Positions 35,051 through 49,261 are shown, counted from the stretch's first letter. The stretch is 64,000 nt of DNA from Euonymus europaeus (GCA_963580455.1 OY756967.1:22428022-22492021); one strand, 5' to 3'. A program made the numbers and translations. The notes: generated from the sequence alone by a model not told the origin.

Positions 35051-37099
35051 TTTTAAAAGAAACCTTTGGGACCATGCAGCCAGCATTACTAACCTAATGT
35101 ACAGAGAAAGCAGTCATCGATCAAAATTAGTCAGATCAAATTATTTATTAAATATTCACACACATATGCACAAAAAATGTAGTATGAAAAAAAATAAAGT
35201 GGTTGACTTGACTAAAAGTAGGGGAATAAAATGTTTTGAGATTTGTGTTTTGGTGATATGACTTTATTGAACATTCTTTTTTGTGACGTGACCGTATTGA
35301 GAAACGTGTATGGTTTGAATTTTGTGAAATAGAAATGTGACCCAAAATATGAATTTGCTGGCCCAGTAAATATTAACCATTGTGATACACAATAGGACCA
35401 ATCAGACTACAATCAATAAAAATACATAACTAAATTAGTTAATGAATCAATAAAAATACATTTCAGAATGCCATTCTTATAATACCCTCACACATACAAT
35501 ATATAAAAATTATAAAAAAAAAGGTTATAAAAGGGGAAGTAATAGAAGTCAAAAGTTGCACGCACCACACATTTCTGTAGATGATTTACATTGTTTCGTA
35601 TAATTTTCAATCTCTGAGTAATTTGATTCTGCAATCACATCAAAGATCTGAGCAAATTCTGGTATTGGATGTGATGATTTATATGTCCATTACCGATAGC
35701 CAATCCCTATCAAATGGAGAGTTAAGAAAATACTATAAAGAATTATATCATGAGTTTTGCTTGAGAAAACGAAATACTTGACTGGAGATTTATATGATTT
35801 TTTTTGGTTTTTCATTTTCCTCTAGGATTCGAGAGGGCTAGAGCAGGAGCATAATGGTCACCATAAGATTGTCCGGTTATAAAAAATAAAAAATAAAAAA
35901 TCTTATCAGCAAACGTAGGATGCTTTATAGAAAAACTCCTAAATTGACAGGAAGATTAGAAAACTTATTAATTTAATTAAAGTATTAATGATAGAAAAAA
36001 CAATAGATAGATGTGCGAGGTTTGATGCACTTGAATACTTAATGCTGACTACCAAGATGCTTTTATATTGCTCCTAAAAATGACAAACGTTTTTTATTGT
36101 GAAAAATATGGTTTGTATGATATAATACATGTTGGTTTTGATGTGGTATGTCTAATGTGTGTGGATGGGGGCATGCGGCTCCATCTGCTTTTAGGTATTT
36201 TTTTTGTGCGTTGGGAATGTAACTTGGATAAACAGCCTGGCTAAATGGACCTCTAAGTTCTCCATGGTCATATGCAACGTTTTTGTTATGCTGATATTGA
36301 TGCTTGTAAGTTTCATAAACTTTTTATCTGTATAATAATTAAGCAGTCTAATTAAAATTTGATTTAACACGCTTGGAAGAAAGGAACAAGAGACCAAATA
36401 TGTATGACTGTAACAATTATCTATTTACTATGTACAACAAGACCCAATCGAGATTTGCGTCCGTTTGATTGACAATATATCTAACAGCGTATAAGTTGAT
36501 ATTCAAAAAGAAATTGAATTTATAAGCTCCGTGTATTAGATCTGGAAAGCAAATTATTGAACTTTCAGTCATGTTTAGATTAAACATTTATGTTCAGGGA
36601 AGACTCTGAGTCTCCGAGGGATACCACTACACAACATAACTTCGACAAAACATCAAGGGTATTCACGTCATTTTGGTCCCCAAAACAAGCATAGAAACCG
36701 GGAACATCGCCGGGCTATTTTCTGCACCATCACCATGTGCCAACCTGTTAAATCCTCTCTCCTCTCTGCCATTAATGGAGGCTTTTGTTTTTATGTATAG
36801 AGTATTTTTTTGGCTGAATGAACAAAAACAGATCTTTAAATTAACCCAACCCACTACATTTTTTTTTCTTCCTCTTGTATGATAACAAAATTTTGTAGCT
36901 TTGTCATCATTTGCTTATTTCTTGGTGCAAAAACGAAGTCTCAACAACCCTTCATCTTTCAATCACTGTATCTTAATTTCCACTTCTGTAAAAAGTACCC
37001 CAAAACCGAAAGCTCCATCTTAACTGATGAAAGGCTGAAAGCCTCTCTCATCTTCCCAAAAATTTAATCTTGTTGATTTGGATTTTTAAATGAGAGAAG

Positions 37100-38769
37100 A
37101 TGGCAGAGCTCTGGAATTCCTCCAAGAACAGGGGGTTCTATGTGCGGATGAGGCTTTCGCACAAGCAGGCCAGGCAACAAGAGAAGAACATATTCTTCCA
37201 GTATTACAAATGGGTTCTCTGGTTCTCTCTGACTCTCTATTTCTTCACTTCTTACTTAATCAGTCAGAAACCCAACCCTATCTCTAATCCTCGTGTTGTT
37301 ACCTCCAAATCAACGATGGCCTTTCATGCCCTCGTCGATTCCACCAATACAACATTCTCTAAACATCCCACAAGCGACGAAAATGACGGTATCTTCTCCA
37401 TTCCTTCGCATTGTTCAATGTTGACCATATTTGTTTTACTCTGTTCTGCCTAATAATCGTACTATGGTGATTGCCTTTTCACAGACCCGTTAAAGGGGTT
37501 GAGGATATTTGTCTACGATTTACCGTCCAAATATAACTCAGATTGGCTCTCCAATGAGCGATGCAGCAACCATTTATTTGCTTCCGAAGTTGCCATTCAC
37601 AAGGCTCTTTTGAACAGCGATGCACGGTCGTTTGATCCGTACGAGGCAGATTTTTTCTTTCTTCCCGTTTATGTGTCCTGCAATTTCAGCACTGTTAATG
37701 GGTTCCCATCGATCGGTCACGCCAGGTCTCTTCTTGCCTCTGCTGTCGAAATCATCTCCTCCAGCGACCCGTTTTGGAATCGGAGTCGTGGGTCCGACCA
37801 CGTGTTTGTCGCCTCACATGACTACGGTGCCTGCTTCCATACAATGGTACGTATCAGTCCTTGACAATATGTCATCATTTGATAGACAAATTTTAATTGC
37901 TCTGTTTTTTTTTTCTTTTTCGATAGGAGGACAGAGCTGCTTCGGATGGGATACCAGAATTCATGAAGAACTCGATCATACTACAGACGTTCGGTGTCGA
38001 ATACAAACACCCTTGTCAGGAGGTGGAGAATGTCGTGATACCGCCTTATATCTCGCCTGTGAGTATACGGAATACATTGGAGAACGCACCGGCGAACCGA
38101 CGGCGAGACATTTGGGTTTTCTTCAGAGGAAAGATGGAAGTGAACCCCAAGAACGTTAGCGGACGTTATTACAGCAAGTAATGAACGCATAATTGCTTCT
38201 AATCAAATTCTTAATCATGACCTTTCATAGTGTAGAATGACGCCATCACCATTTGGCTTTTTGTTTATTCTAATTGATGTACTTCACTTCTTCCGCTGTT
38301 TAGGAAGGTGAGGACGGTGATATGGAGAAAGTACGGCGGTGACCGAGGGTTTTATCTTCGGCGGCACAGGTACGCCGGGTACCAGTCGGAGATAGTACGG
38401 TCCGTGTTCTGTTTGTGCCCTCTGGGATGGGCCCCATGGAGCCCTAGGCTGGTAGAATCAGTCGCTTTAGGGTGTGTGCCAGTCATAATTGCTGATGGTA
38501 TCCGGTTACCCTTCCCTACCGCTGTACGGTGGTCGGAAATTTCCCTGACGGTGGCGGAGAAGGATGTGGGCAAGCTGAGAAGTATACTTGAACATGTGGG
38601 GGCAACCAATCTAACCGCAATACAAAGGAACCTCTGGGACCCAGTGACACGGCGGGCCCTTCTGTTTAATGATGTGATCAAAGAAGGAGATGCCACCTGG
38701 CAGGTCTTAAATGCCTTGGCGAAGAGGCTGGATAGGTCGTACAGGCGAGTGAGGGTTTCTAGCCAATAA
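37100..38769 (+). CDS. IRX7: GT47 glycosyltransferase of the FRA8/IRX7-F8H clade
   Basis: Exons 37100-37388, 37485-37846, 37927-38177 and 38304-38769 join to 1368 nt, 455 aa. It is a type II Golgi membrane protein with a short cytosolic tail, a membrane segment at about residues 35-55 (WVLWFSLTLYFFTSYLI), a variable stem and then the exostosin/GT47 domain. Landmarks are LRIFVYDLPSKYN, EADFFFLPVYVSCNFST, SDHVFVASHDYGACFH, KHPCQEVENVVIPPY, RRDIWVFFRGKMEV, FCLCPLGWAPWSPRLVES and GCVPVIIADGIRLPFP. The last is the conserved acceptor/donor region. FRA8 and F8H help make the reducing-end sequence of glucuronoxylan in secondary walls. A second ATG in another frame at 37091 gives no membrane anchor and was rejected. 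Nearly full family length; no damage seen. Confidence 0.94.
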
Positions 38770-40795
38770 CTATGTGCCATCTGTAAAGTATGATTGGAAA
38801 ATTGCTGATCCCTGTTTTGCCCACGTGGATGCGCTTGCATGGAGAAATAATGGAGGCCAGCTGGATATCTTATGGGATTGCTCGTATGTCAGAGGATGGA
38901 TTTTTATTGGATGTTTTTGGGGCCACTTTTGGGAAGCTTTTATTGCTGCTGAGTTGGCGATGCTCGATTAGTTTAATATTGAGGTCGTGGTGTACATAAT
39001 TGCCCAACTAATCTAAATATAAAATATTAATGTACATAACGGGAAAATTTTTGCATTCTTTTTTATGAATTAGTCGGTAGATTAGCTGTTAAAAATATCC
39101 ATTGGTGTTTTTTTTTCTTTCTCAATTTTGAATAATTATATATGTATTTTGAATGATTTTACAAATAAATAATATATTTTTTTGGTTGGAAACAAAATTC
39201 AAATTCAATTGGCAAAGGGCACGACAATTCTAAACTTGTGGATGTAATAAATTCAAATCGTTCAATGAATTTGATACGAATTAAATTTTTGTTTTTAATA
39301 AAAAATATATTGCTAAACTGAATGTATAATATTATAATTTTTATTTTTAAAAAAATTGAGCCCAAAACTTCTGTACACCGAGGCTTCTGGGCACAGAGAT
39401 CTAGTTAGGATGATTCTATACCCCGACCCTTGAAGCAACCTATAAGTTGCTCTTTATTGGTAGTTGCATACAACACTAAAATTAAAATTACAGTTGAGCT
39501 CAGAGTAGATTACTTTTTAAGGTACAAAAATTATTATTTAAATTGTAAAAAAAAAAACTTCTCATTGGATATGAACCAAAAGATATTTCAATAAATTTTA
39601 AAATTTATTTGATTATTTTATTTAAACAAAAAATATTGTTAGATTCATAAAAAAATGAAAATACAAACATAATATTTCCAAATTTGTATCCTAAAAAATT
39701 AGGCTAGTAAAAAAAAAATTGGACAAAACTGAAATCGAATCAATTGTTCGTTTTTTTTTTGGAAAAAAATAATACACATTTTCTACTAGAATTACCCGAA
39801 AATTGATATAACTGATTAAACGGTCTATCCAAAATATGTCAAATAAACAATCAAACCAAAACCAAACCTGTTGATCAATTTTTTTTTTACACATATTCCA
39901 CTATAATCAATCAAAAACCAGACAAAAAAATTGGCATAATTGGCTAAACTATTTATTCAAAATATGTCAAAAAAAAATGATGAAGTGATTCTTCTACACT
40001 CCTACTAAAACTGACGTACATCTACACAAAGGAGCACGGGCACCCATATACATGTTCCGGTTTTCACTTTTTTTTCACTTTTTTCCTTCATATTCTAATG
40101 CCGTCCGAATTTGCAAGTAATTTTTTATATATCGCTGTGGGTTGTGGTCGGGTGTGTCAGAGAGTTAAAAGAATAGGCATAACGAAAATGGGAAAGTGTA
40201 AAAGATACAATTACGGTTTTGAATTTCTCGAGACGTCACAGTTGAGGAAGTGTCAGTGCTCACGGATATGTATTAAACAACTCGTCGTGCTTTTGAACAT
40301 GGGAGGCTTTCCCTGTAAAAGTGTTGAGTTGAGGATGGGCTGGGCTTGACATAAGATATACTGCTACCCTCGATTCCTCTGATGGGCCGTGATAATAGGC
40401 TTAAGACATGCACACTTGATAACAATGGATAGATATATGATGTGATGTAAACACTCGTATTAAAACAATTTTACATCCAAATCATAGAGGCTTGGACGGT
40501 CCACAACTGTTCTCCTCCCAAGCTTCTCCACTGGGATAAAGATTGTGTACATCTGCATGTCTTCAATCCCGTCCATTGTAAAAGTTTTGTTTACAGAATA
40601 TAAAGTTTATATATCTATCTGTCTCTCTCTAATCCCATCCACTGCAAAAGCTTTGTGTATGGAAGAGTTATTTAACTTCAAGCAGGACCCATCTAACCTA
40701 AACGCACCCTTGCAACACACAAAACGCTGATAACTAAGAACAATTTCGTTACATCAATCACATCTCACAAACACAAGCGCATATGGAAGACAATC
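38770..40795. other. Intergenic region between convergent 3' ends
   Basis: Downstream of the glycosyltransferase (+) and of the XTH (-). It is AT-rich with many T/A homopolymer runs between 39050 and 40080. The open frame at about 40098-40349 has no similarity I recognise. No repeat with clear ends. Confidence 0.45.
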
Positions 40796-41936
40796 TCAAC
40801 ACTCTGGTGTTTGAGTATGCTGTCTCTTAGGATCCGAGCAATAATTATACACCAAGTAGTTCCTTTGAACCCATTCCATGGCCGAGCGTTGTTGCTGGCT
40901 TAGTCCTACCGGTCCAGACGGCGAGGCCGAGGGAGGGCGGCAGGAGGCAGAACCATCTGCGGCGCAACCACCTAGTTTGAAATTTGTGTACTTACCAATA
41001 AAAGGTTGGTATTTATAGTCAGCCTTGTATTTTCCATTCTCTGTGGCCCACGATGAAGCATCCCAAATTGATCCATACGCCCACATTGGTCTCATGGGGA
41101 ACGTAGCATCACTTTTCCTTGGATACCTTCTTATTGGCACATCATCCACTAAAAATCTGCACGACAACATAATCAAGTCCGTGATAAGAAAAAGAACAAA
41201 ACAATCGCTACACAAGGTCAATAATGTAGAAAATGTGGAAGTTTGTCCATAGTTTACTGACATGATTTCACTTGGGTTCCATATTATTGCATAATGATGA
41301 AAGTCTTGGGTCGGGTTAAACCATAGATGGAACTGCATTTCTCTGCCAATTATACGACCATCCCCGCTACCTCTGACATACACATTTGTCTGCAAAGTGT
41401 AAGGCTTATCCGGTGTAGTTCCGAGGAACTCGATATCGATTTCGTCGTGATTTCCCGGATGTTCTTGGTTGTTTGAAAGCTTTAAGAAAAACAGAGTTCC
41501 CAGTTCAATTATCTTGATAACATATATTTTTGCATGAAAATGACTAACTGGATGCTTACATAAAAAGATGTAATTACTCCAGCAGTATAACCAGGTTGAA
41601 GTTTAATGGAAGCACCAAAATATCCTGAACGATATGGATGAAGTGACTTGAACCCACTCCCTGTTTAAAAATAGTGAGTAAGAATTTTGTGATTTAGTGA
41701 AAACAGAGAGCATTTGTGGGTGACATGCAGGGACCTGAATTCCTGTCGAGCCAAATTGTCAGTTGGGTTTGGTCTAGTCTCTGATGCTGAGGACCCCATA
41801 AGTTTCTGAATCCTTGATCAAAGCCAACAGTGCTGACTCTGGAGCTAGGACTGTACCCAGATGAAGGTGGACCCTGTGCACCAATTGAAAGGGCCATAAG
41901 AATAAAAACACAGACAATGATGAGAAGGGAACCCAT
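40796..41936 (-). CDS. XTH32: Xyloglucan endotransglucosylase/hydrolase, XTH31/XTH32 type
   Basis: Exons 41735-41936, 41560-41660, 41262-41479 and 40796-41156 join to 882 nt, 293 aa. The start [11 protein letters not shown] gives a signal peptide of about 23 residues (cut near SIGAQG), so the enzyme is secreted to the wall. The GH16 catalytic motif [10 protein letters not shown] holds the Glu nucleophile and the acid/base Glu. [17 protein letters not shown] and [12 protein letters not shown] are the expected substrate-cleft segments. The C-terminal XET domain has the conserved Cys set, with [12 protein letters not shown] and ending [17 protein letters not shown]. The group III-A enzymes closest to it (XTH31, XTH32) can hydrolyse xyloglucan as well as transfer it. 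Family length; no defect seen. Confidence 0.94.
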
Positions 41937-42641
41937 TAAAGAGAACAAATTTAATGTCTGAATTGGGATGAAGTAATGGCAATGGCTTCACACTTTGCAG
42001 TTGGGTGTGCTAGATATAGGGAGATAAGAGGGACCTACAACTACAATGCTAAGCAGAGTGATAAGTTGGTTGATGGGAGTTATACATGCGGACAAAAAAA
42101 AATATAGAAAGAAAAGATTGGGTGATTTAAAAATATGGAGAAGGGATTTTTTTTTTTAATTTTTTTTTATATTGCACAAAATATGGAGAAGGGATTGTTC
42201 CACTTTGTGTATATACATATCCCTTTCTTTCCATCCTTTATTAAATATTATGATGAGAAACATCTACTATTTGTCTATTTATGATGAAAAAGGAAATTGT
42301 TGCTTTCTTGTAAAAGCAAAAGAAATTCAGGGGCTTCGATACACAAAATGTGTATATATATACACTCTGGTACTGTACGTCAGAAAATAGTGCATAAGAC
42401 CAAAAAAAAAAAGAGTTGTTAAAGTGTAGTGTTTTTTTTGGTTCCTTGCAAAATCAGATTAAAGATTGCCTGATATTGCTTGTAAATGATGGAAATTGAG
42501 GAAAACACACTAACTGTATTATTAATGAATTTATTACTCATGAACCATTGATGTCATGATAAAATGGAGTTGGTTATATATTCACGCGAATATTGCATTT
42601 TAAATTATTGAAACTTGGATTGTTTGAACAAATACTAGTGT

Positions 42642-42673
<32 letters not shown>

Positions 42674-45422
42674 CTGACTATATTTATTTAAATATTGTCT
42701 TCAAAGTCCAAACTTATCAATCATTTAGACAAATTAAAAATCAAAGAAATGTCGGCAAAGAATTTTGTGACTCTTCATAAGTAAAGTTTGTGAGACTAAA
42801 ATCGTGGATATTAAATGCATTCAACCCTAGCATTTCCATCTATTGGAGTTCGAAGGGAACAAATTAGGTCAAAGCAGTTACCAAATTTAGGAGGGGTAAG
42901 TTAATGTAAAACCAAGTTGGTCCAACTGCCTGTCTATATCTAAACCATAGTGCTTGTCTTTACCTTCGTGTGGACACGACATTGCTTCTTTTACTTATTT
43001 ATTCATTAAAACAAGCGATAAGAGTTCTGTGATTTAACATGTTAATTGCAATACGTACAAGTCTTGAATGCGTAAATTTAGAAGCATTTTTTTCCTTCAA
43101 TTTAACAAATAAATATTGGCAGTTTGTTCGTTATACGATCGGAAACAATATTATTGGTTGCTTCAAAGCATGCACAAAAGATTTATATAAGGATGAATTT
43201 TCAACAAGATTATGTTGCTATAATTAACGAATAAGCGTCAGTTTATTTCACAATTGCATTTCATAACTTTAAGTTGTCAAAAATATTGTAATTAAAGCTA
43301 TGAAAATATTTATAAAAACTTGTGTAGCCCACGAGCGGTATAAAATATTACTGGTGTTTGATTCATTTTTCGGTTAGATTAATTTTATAAATAAATTAAA
43401 AAAGAAGATATTACAATAAAAAATATACATCATATTAGTAAAATGTATTATTATAAAAAAGTATACATCATTCAATTATATGATTAAAAAGGCTCAACGA
43501 TGACAAAATTGATGGGTCCCTGATTGTTATTACGATAATTAAAGATAAAATGGCTGTCAAATTTAAACTTTTTCGAATCTTAATTTTCGGAAAGTCATTA
43601 AAGAAAAATACTAAAGTACACCCTCAAAACTAATTGCATATTCGCACTTGTTGCAACATTTACTTATTTGTTCAGTGAATTTTGACGTTTGACTTTCAAT
43701 TATATGGGGTTTGGAGGGTTTCTAATAATAGCGGAACAGATCGATTGGACATAAGTCTGATTGTTCAAGACATATAAACAACAAATAGATAAGTGTTTAA
43801 CCGATGGTTTGATAGAACGTAAATTTTAATAACATATAAACTGTTCATTTAGAATATATAAATTAATTTAATAATGAAATAAAAATCATCGAATATAAAT
43901 TTTGTTGGGAAAAAATTTTACGCGTTGAGTTCGAATATGTATTTTTTTCCTTCAAAATCTAACATATATTTTAAGAGACATGAAGATAAACGTGTGAAAG
44001 AGAGCAGGACAATAAAAAAATTGAAATAATTTTTTGACATGCATGTTGACTTGAGTGGATAAAACATATGAAATGAGAAAATAAATATATAAGCTACTAT
44101 ACACTCTACCAGACGGACCTCTAGCTAGTGGATGCATGTTATATTATTAATTTTTATGGACTAAAGTAATGCGTAGGTCCTGCCATGGATGCACTGAGTC
44201 CAAGACTGGTGCTTCACTATAGCACTCGTATTTATGATTGTATATTGACGTATACATATTATTGTTTGAAAACAACTCCAGCAATAATTTGTGTTACTTT
44301 CATGCATGACTACGACGCCATGAAAAAATAGAAGAAAAAAATGATCAATCGATGAACTTGGCCTGCTGGTCTACCTCATTGGACAAATTCGTTCAAGCCT
44401 TGCCGACAAGTCTACCCGTAGCTACAATGATATAATAAACATCAATATATAAGTCGTTATATTAGTCCGTTACTGGTATCCTAAGAGAAAATACCCATAA
44501 AAAAATATCATGTCCGTACCAATAATTGAAAGGCTGCAAGGGCTATGATATGTATATTTGGTAGTTATATGTATATTTCTTATCCTAACATTCATATATT
44601 CATTATTAAATTTAACATTTTTGGCCCCTGCATGACGAGCTATACAGGTACCTGGATCGGGGAAGATCATGCTGACCTGTGCTAACAACTAAGAAATAAG
44701 AATAATGTTCTGGAAGGAAGAAACTATGGGAAACTGACAAAGGATGACATTTTATATTGTTCTCTTCAACATTATTTTGTAACAACTAAGAAATAAAAAT
44801 GTATCGTATAATTTGTAATCCCAATATGTATATATTTTTTGTCTCTTTTAAATCTCAAATTAATGGGCCAGGCCCATTGATAGACATTTCTGGTAGGGAT
44901 GACATCGGATTGGATTTTTCAAAATTCATATCAAATCACTAATAAAAATAATGTATTCATATCAAATCCATATATCACGGATAAAAAAATATAAATTCAT
45001 ATTCTATCAATCGGATTTCACATATTCTCCAAAGATATCGGATTTATCCATGCGACACATATTTTGCTAATTTATGACACCGTATATTTTGATAGAGAGA
45101 GAATGGTGGAGGAATATTATGAGATTGTTTGGGTCGAATGGAGTGATTTAAAAGTTGTATTTTTTAGATTATTTTTAGGATAAACTTGGCAATTGAGGGG
45201 AGTCAATAGTGCTCAATCTTTTACTTTTCAGAATCTTTTGGGTTTTATCGTGGTCTGAGGCCCAGCCCAGTATGGATAGGAAACTTCACAGGTAACGACC
45301 GGAGAGAGGAAAGAAAATTGCCTGGAACCGGAATATCAAAGATTCAAAGGGGCGAATTGAGTTGACCAATTAGTAACGGTTTTTCATAATTTGGTCCTGA
45401 AAATATCCACGACGGTGAAGGG
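41937..45422. other. Intergenic region upstream of the XTH and the VPS24-like copy
   Basis: Upstream DNA of the XTH gene, then very AT-rich sequence with a TA microsatellite at 42646-42673. No gene or clear transposon. The stretch 44890-45060 has repeated ATATCAAAT-type motifs. CCCAGCCCAG and CCGGAG motifs near 45260-45320 may mark the promoter of the VPS24-like copy. Confidence 0.45.
42646..42673. repeat. TA microsatellite
   Basis: About 14 copies of AT in intergenic DNA. Confidence 0.85.
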
Positions 45423-48034
45423 ATGGAGAGAGTAAAAAATATTATCAAGCCAAAACCTCATCCGCAACCGAGATTGGCAGGGTCGGCTTCGTCAAGAGTG
45501 TCGCAATGTAGAACTTCAAATTCGAGGTAATTACCTAGCACCGTTTATTATCACTCATATGTATTATGTTGCAGCTATGTCGTCTTGACTCTTGGGCGTT
45601 TTTGTGGTCGATTATTGATGTTTAGTATTGGGGTTTTGGGATTATTGGTTTTGATCAGATAGACAGAGAGATGAGAAAAGTATGCAGAAGGCGATTAGAG
45701 AGGCTGCCATGAGAGACGACATGGTATCTGCTAAGTTACTCTTAGGACTGATGGCTTTGCATCAATATTTCCCTCGACTGAATTTAAAATTTTCTCACTT
45801 GTATATGGTTTAGATTTTTTGTTTTTGCAATGTTAGATTGAACTGGGTTTCGATTTCTTATCTTCTAATCAAAATAAAGCTTGGGCATTGTAAATATTTC
45901 TAGACAAATTTTATGATAGGATTTATGCTAGAGAACGACCAGATGATGATTAACTTGACTGATAATATTATAAAATGAATAAATGATTACAATTTGATTT
46001 CAAGTTGCAAAATTTTCTGGTTATTGCTAATGTACTGCTGTTATTCAAAGATTACTGGAAGAGAAGGGATTCTTAAGCGTACACGTATGCAGGGATTTAA
46101 TTGGCCTCTTACCTCCACTCTCCTCCCTGTTAGTTTGGTATTAAAATTTGCCTATTAAAAGATTAGCCATGTGATCTTTGATCTGATTTGTTAAAGTTGT
46201 GGGATAATGCTTGAGACCCCCAAATACTCTTGCTTGTCATTTAATTAGAAAGCCAAATAAGCCGATTGCAATTGTGGGTGAATATTGATGTGTACATGCA
46301 GAAAACTGTTTGGTGTGGAAGTAATAGAGAAATATGATTGATGTGAAAAACTATGGTATATGACGGGATTGGATATTATTTCACTTCACAGTCCCTTTAA
46401 TGGTATGGACTGCGTTATGATGATTGTGCTGGATTGAGCAGATGCATTTATTACCCAATCAAGAAACAGGCTTGGTTTTGACTTTTGACAACCAGATCTG
46501 TTTAGTTGTTCCATGAATCTTCACTGATATTAGGTATCTTGTAAGTTGTATCGTAAATAGAAAAAAAGAAGGAAAAACTCTAGTTTTGTGGTGATATCTA
46601 TGGAATTTTGTTTTTATCGTGTTTTACTTTAATACCTTGAGCCCTCTAGTTTGGAATATATTTGTGAATTGTATCTTGTATCTGACAAAGGACAAAAGGT
46701 GCTTGTGAGATAGGGTGGGCTTTGAGTTGATTCCAGGAAGGAAAATTTCCCTGACTGACTTTTTCTTCTATTTCAACTTAATCTCTGTGTTATCTTTCTC
46801 AGGCACTCGCTAAAGAAATTGTGAGATCTAGAAGAATAGCCAACCGTCTTCACCAGAATAAGGCACAATTGAATTCGGTATCACTGCATCTCGGAGAAAG
46901 TGCTTAATTGTTTCATAGGGATTCCTTTGCCTATTGGCTATTACGATATGGATGCGTTAAAAACAACCAAGGGGTATCTTTTCTCTTTCATAGAGCTTTT
47001 AGTTTACTGCATGCTTGGTGAAAAGGTTACAATATGATGAGCTTAAAGATGGCTTGCTGATATTATCCAGAATGGTAAATAGCAAACCTGAACAAATAGG
47101 AAATATTTTAGTAAACAAGTCAGGCCTGACTGTTTTGAGTTAGGCTCTTTAAAAGGTAAATAACTCTCGTGCTTTTAAATAACTCTCATGCGCAATGCTC
47201 CCATGGTTGATGGGTTGGAGACAAATGATGTGAGCTTGAACAGAATTCAATTGTATAAAGTGAATACTTTGTATTGTGTAATGCAGTTTGCTCTTGTTTC
47301 TTGGTTGTGTAAACTTCGGATGACTATATTGCATCTGCTAGTGGTGATTTTCGAATGATTCTTTTGTATTTGTTCCATTGCTTTATTTTTTCATTGGTAT
47401 TGCAGCAATTGCCTTCACAGTTGGGCATTTGTCCAAGAGTGCTGAGGTTATGAAGCTTGTCAATAACCTTATGAAGGCACTGGAAATGGCTGTTACAATG
47501 CAAGAGTTCGGCAAAGAAATGAACAAGGAGACTTTGTCACTAACGTTCTCTTTCGGAAAGAGAGAAAAAAGGAAAATTTGGAATAGGAATTACACATGTT
47601 CTCATGGCCCTTATCCTGTTAAAATATTGTTAACTTAATTATATTGACCATCACACTAGGGCTTGTATTATGCTGGCCGGGGTGATTGAGGAGTTTGTGA
47701 ATGATGCTGTTGACACAGCGTTGGATTCGGATGATATAGAAGAAGGGACGGAAGAAAAGGTAGACAAGGTTCTTACAGCCATAGCCGGTGAGACTGCTGC
47801 ACAACTTCCAGAATCAGTTAGGAAAGAAAAGATGAAGCAGCCTACTCAGAATGCTCAAGCTGGAGGCGAGGTACGTGTAAGACAGTGTAAGACAGACGAC
47901 AACCATGTAATATTCTCTTATTTCTGCTACCTTTTATGGTATTGAGGACATTGTTAATTGTCCAATATCGTTGGAATTGGTAGGAAGAACCTATATCAGA
48001 TGGTATTGACGATGAAAAAGAATTGACGAAATAA
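45423..48034 (+). pseudogene. VPS24: Decayed VPS24 (ESCRT-III, CHMP3-like) gene copy
   Basis: VPS24 is a subunit of the ESCRT-III filament that sorts cargo into multivesicular bodies. Exon-like blocks lie at about 45423-45526, 45659-45735, 46803-46903, 47406-47527, 47676-47870 and 47984-48034. They encode MERVKNIIKPKPHPQ, then RLRQECRN, MQKAIREAAMRDDMVSAK, ALAKEIVRSRR, VGHLSKSAEVMKLVNNLMKA and GVIEEFVNDAVDTALDSDD. Lesions: a frameshift just after KPHPQ in block 1; no GT donor where block 2 (after VSAK), block 3 and block 4 should end; and no AG before block 5. The final block ends at KELTK-stop, without the acidic tail and the RARLAKVRS-type helix that binds the AAA ATPase VPS4. Introns are kept, so this is an unprocessed pseudogene. 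Arabidopsis VPS24.1 occupies the equivalent position. Confidence 0.85.
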
Positions 48035-49253
48035 GGGTTTATCTTGCTAAAGTCTGGTCATAAGACATGTTTTTCCTTAGCGGACTTGATGTCTAGTTGG
48101 AATCTGGTTCATTTTGTCCATTTCTCGATTAATCATTGATACTGACATAGACAACTTTACACTACTGGTCTTCATATTACATTTTGCTCGTTATTTGATT
48201 GCAGAGGCCATGTCAAATGGAAAACACCTATGGATTGCAGGACAAACGCAACAACATTCAGACAAACTAACTTCACAGTTGTCCTTTCAAGTCACTCTAT
48301 GTTACAACGTTTGAGTGAAGTATTGTGCTTTTCTATTCTTAATTAACTGTTGTTTGAGTAGAGGAGACTCCTAAAACTTCCTTACGTTACAACCATACGC
48401 GTCTACTTCTTTACTTATTCTGTGTGTTCACGTCTTGTACGCAAAATTCCTCAAGACTAATACTTTCTTCCAACTATATATGCAACTAATCAACTTGGGT
48501 CCGATACCCCAAATGCAATCATATTAATTTCTTTAAGACAATTTTTCCCCGTCATTGTTAATACCTAATTCTAATCGTCCAATTTTATGGGTTTGTTAAC
48601 AGTCAATACGTCGCATCAGCATGTTGGCTGTCCGAAAATTAAAGTTGCTCAATGTCGTGGAGATTGTCATTCAATGTCTAAAATCGAAAAATTGCCAATA
48701 TTTCAATGACCAAAAGTTGACTTAATCTGCGAGATATAACGTATGAATCACATATGGTGTATAATTTAATTCAAATAAGTTGTTTCGTTTCTTGAGAAGG
48801 GAAGTAATCTCCATGGGATCACGTTGACAGGTGAGATGGATTTGTAGCCCAATTTAATGGCAATATTAAAATGAAAAATCTAGCCATTTATATGCACATT
48901 ACATTAAGAATATCATTCCTAATTCAGTAAATCACTCACTAAATCTGGAATGAATCCAGAATCTAATATTCTGGCACATATTGCAATTGAAGTATAGATA
49001 CTAAAAATATTCATGCATTTTATTTACTGGAAGTAGAAAGTGTACAACGCACCTTTGCTTAATTAATCTGTCGTTTTAGCAAATTCAAATAATGCGAACT
49101 GTCCAGCAAATAGAACCAAGAAATCAAAATCAAAATCAAAATCAAGAGAAAAGGATATTATGGAGGAAACAAAAGAGCAGGCAAACGGAAAGGCCGTTAA
49201 TATATTCTCCTTTCACACAGTGGCCAGTGGGTGTTCTCTTCCATGCCAAATCC
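48035..49253. other. Intergenic region before the carboxypeptidase gene
   Basis: AT-rich with no supported gene; the 66-residue frame at 48114-48314 is unremarkable. The right end is the promoter of the carboxypeptidase gene. Confidence 0.45.
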
Positions 49254-49261
49254 TATATAAG
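49254..49261 (+). promoter_or_regulatory. TATA box of the carboxypeptidase gene
   Basis: TATATAAG, 71 bp before the start codon, gives a leader of about 40 nt. Confidence 0.6.

Larger units (their letters stand above)
32048..37099. other. Intergenic region of about 5 kb with repeat fragments
   Basis: The left end is the MFS gene leader and promoter. No intact gene is seen. It contains an isolated splice-acceptor/terminal-exon-like stretch near 32790-32840, two diverged copies of a short segment (about 33300-33490 and 34890-35050) and a MITE-like element (33985-34262). A TA repeat lies at about 33497-33510, and long AT-rich stretches fill the rest. The last 300-400 bp are the promoter and leader of the glycosyltransferase gene. 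Confidence 0.45.

Noticed and set aside
40098..40349. 83-residue Cys-containing frame
   Set aside because: Cysteines are irregular, with no signal peptide or family match; likely chance.
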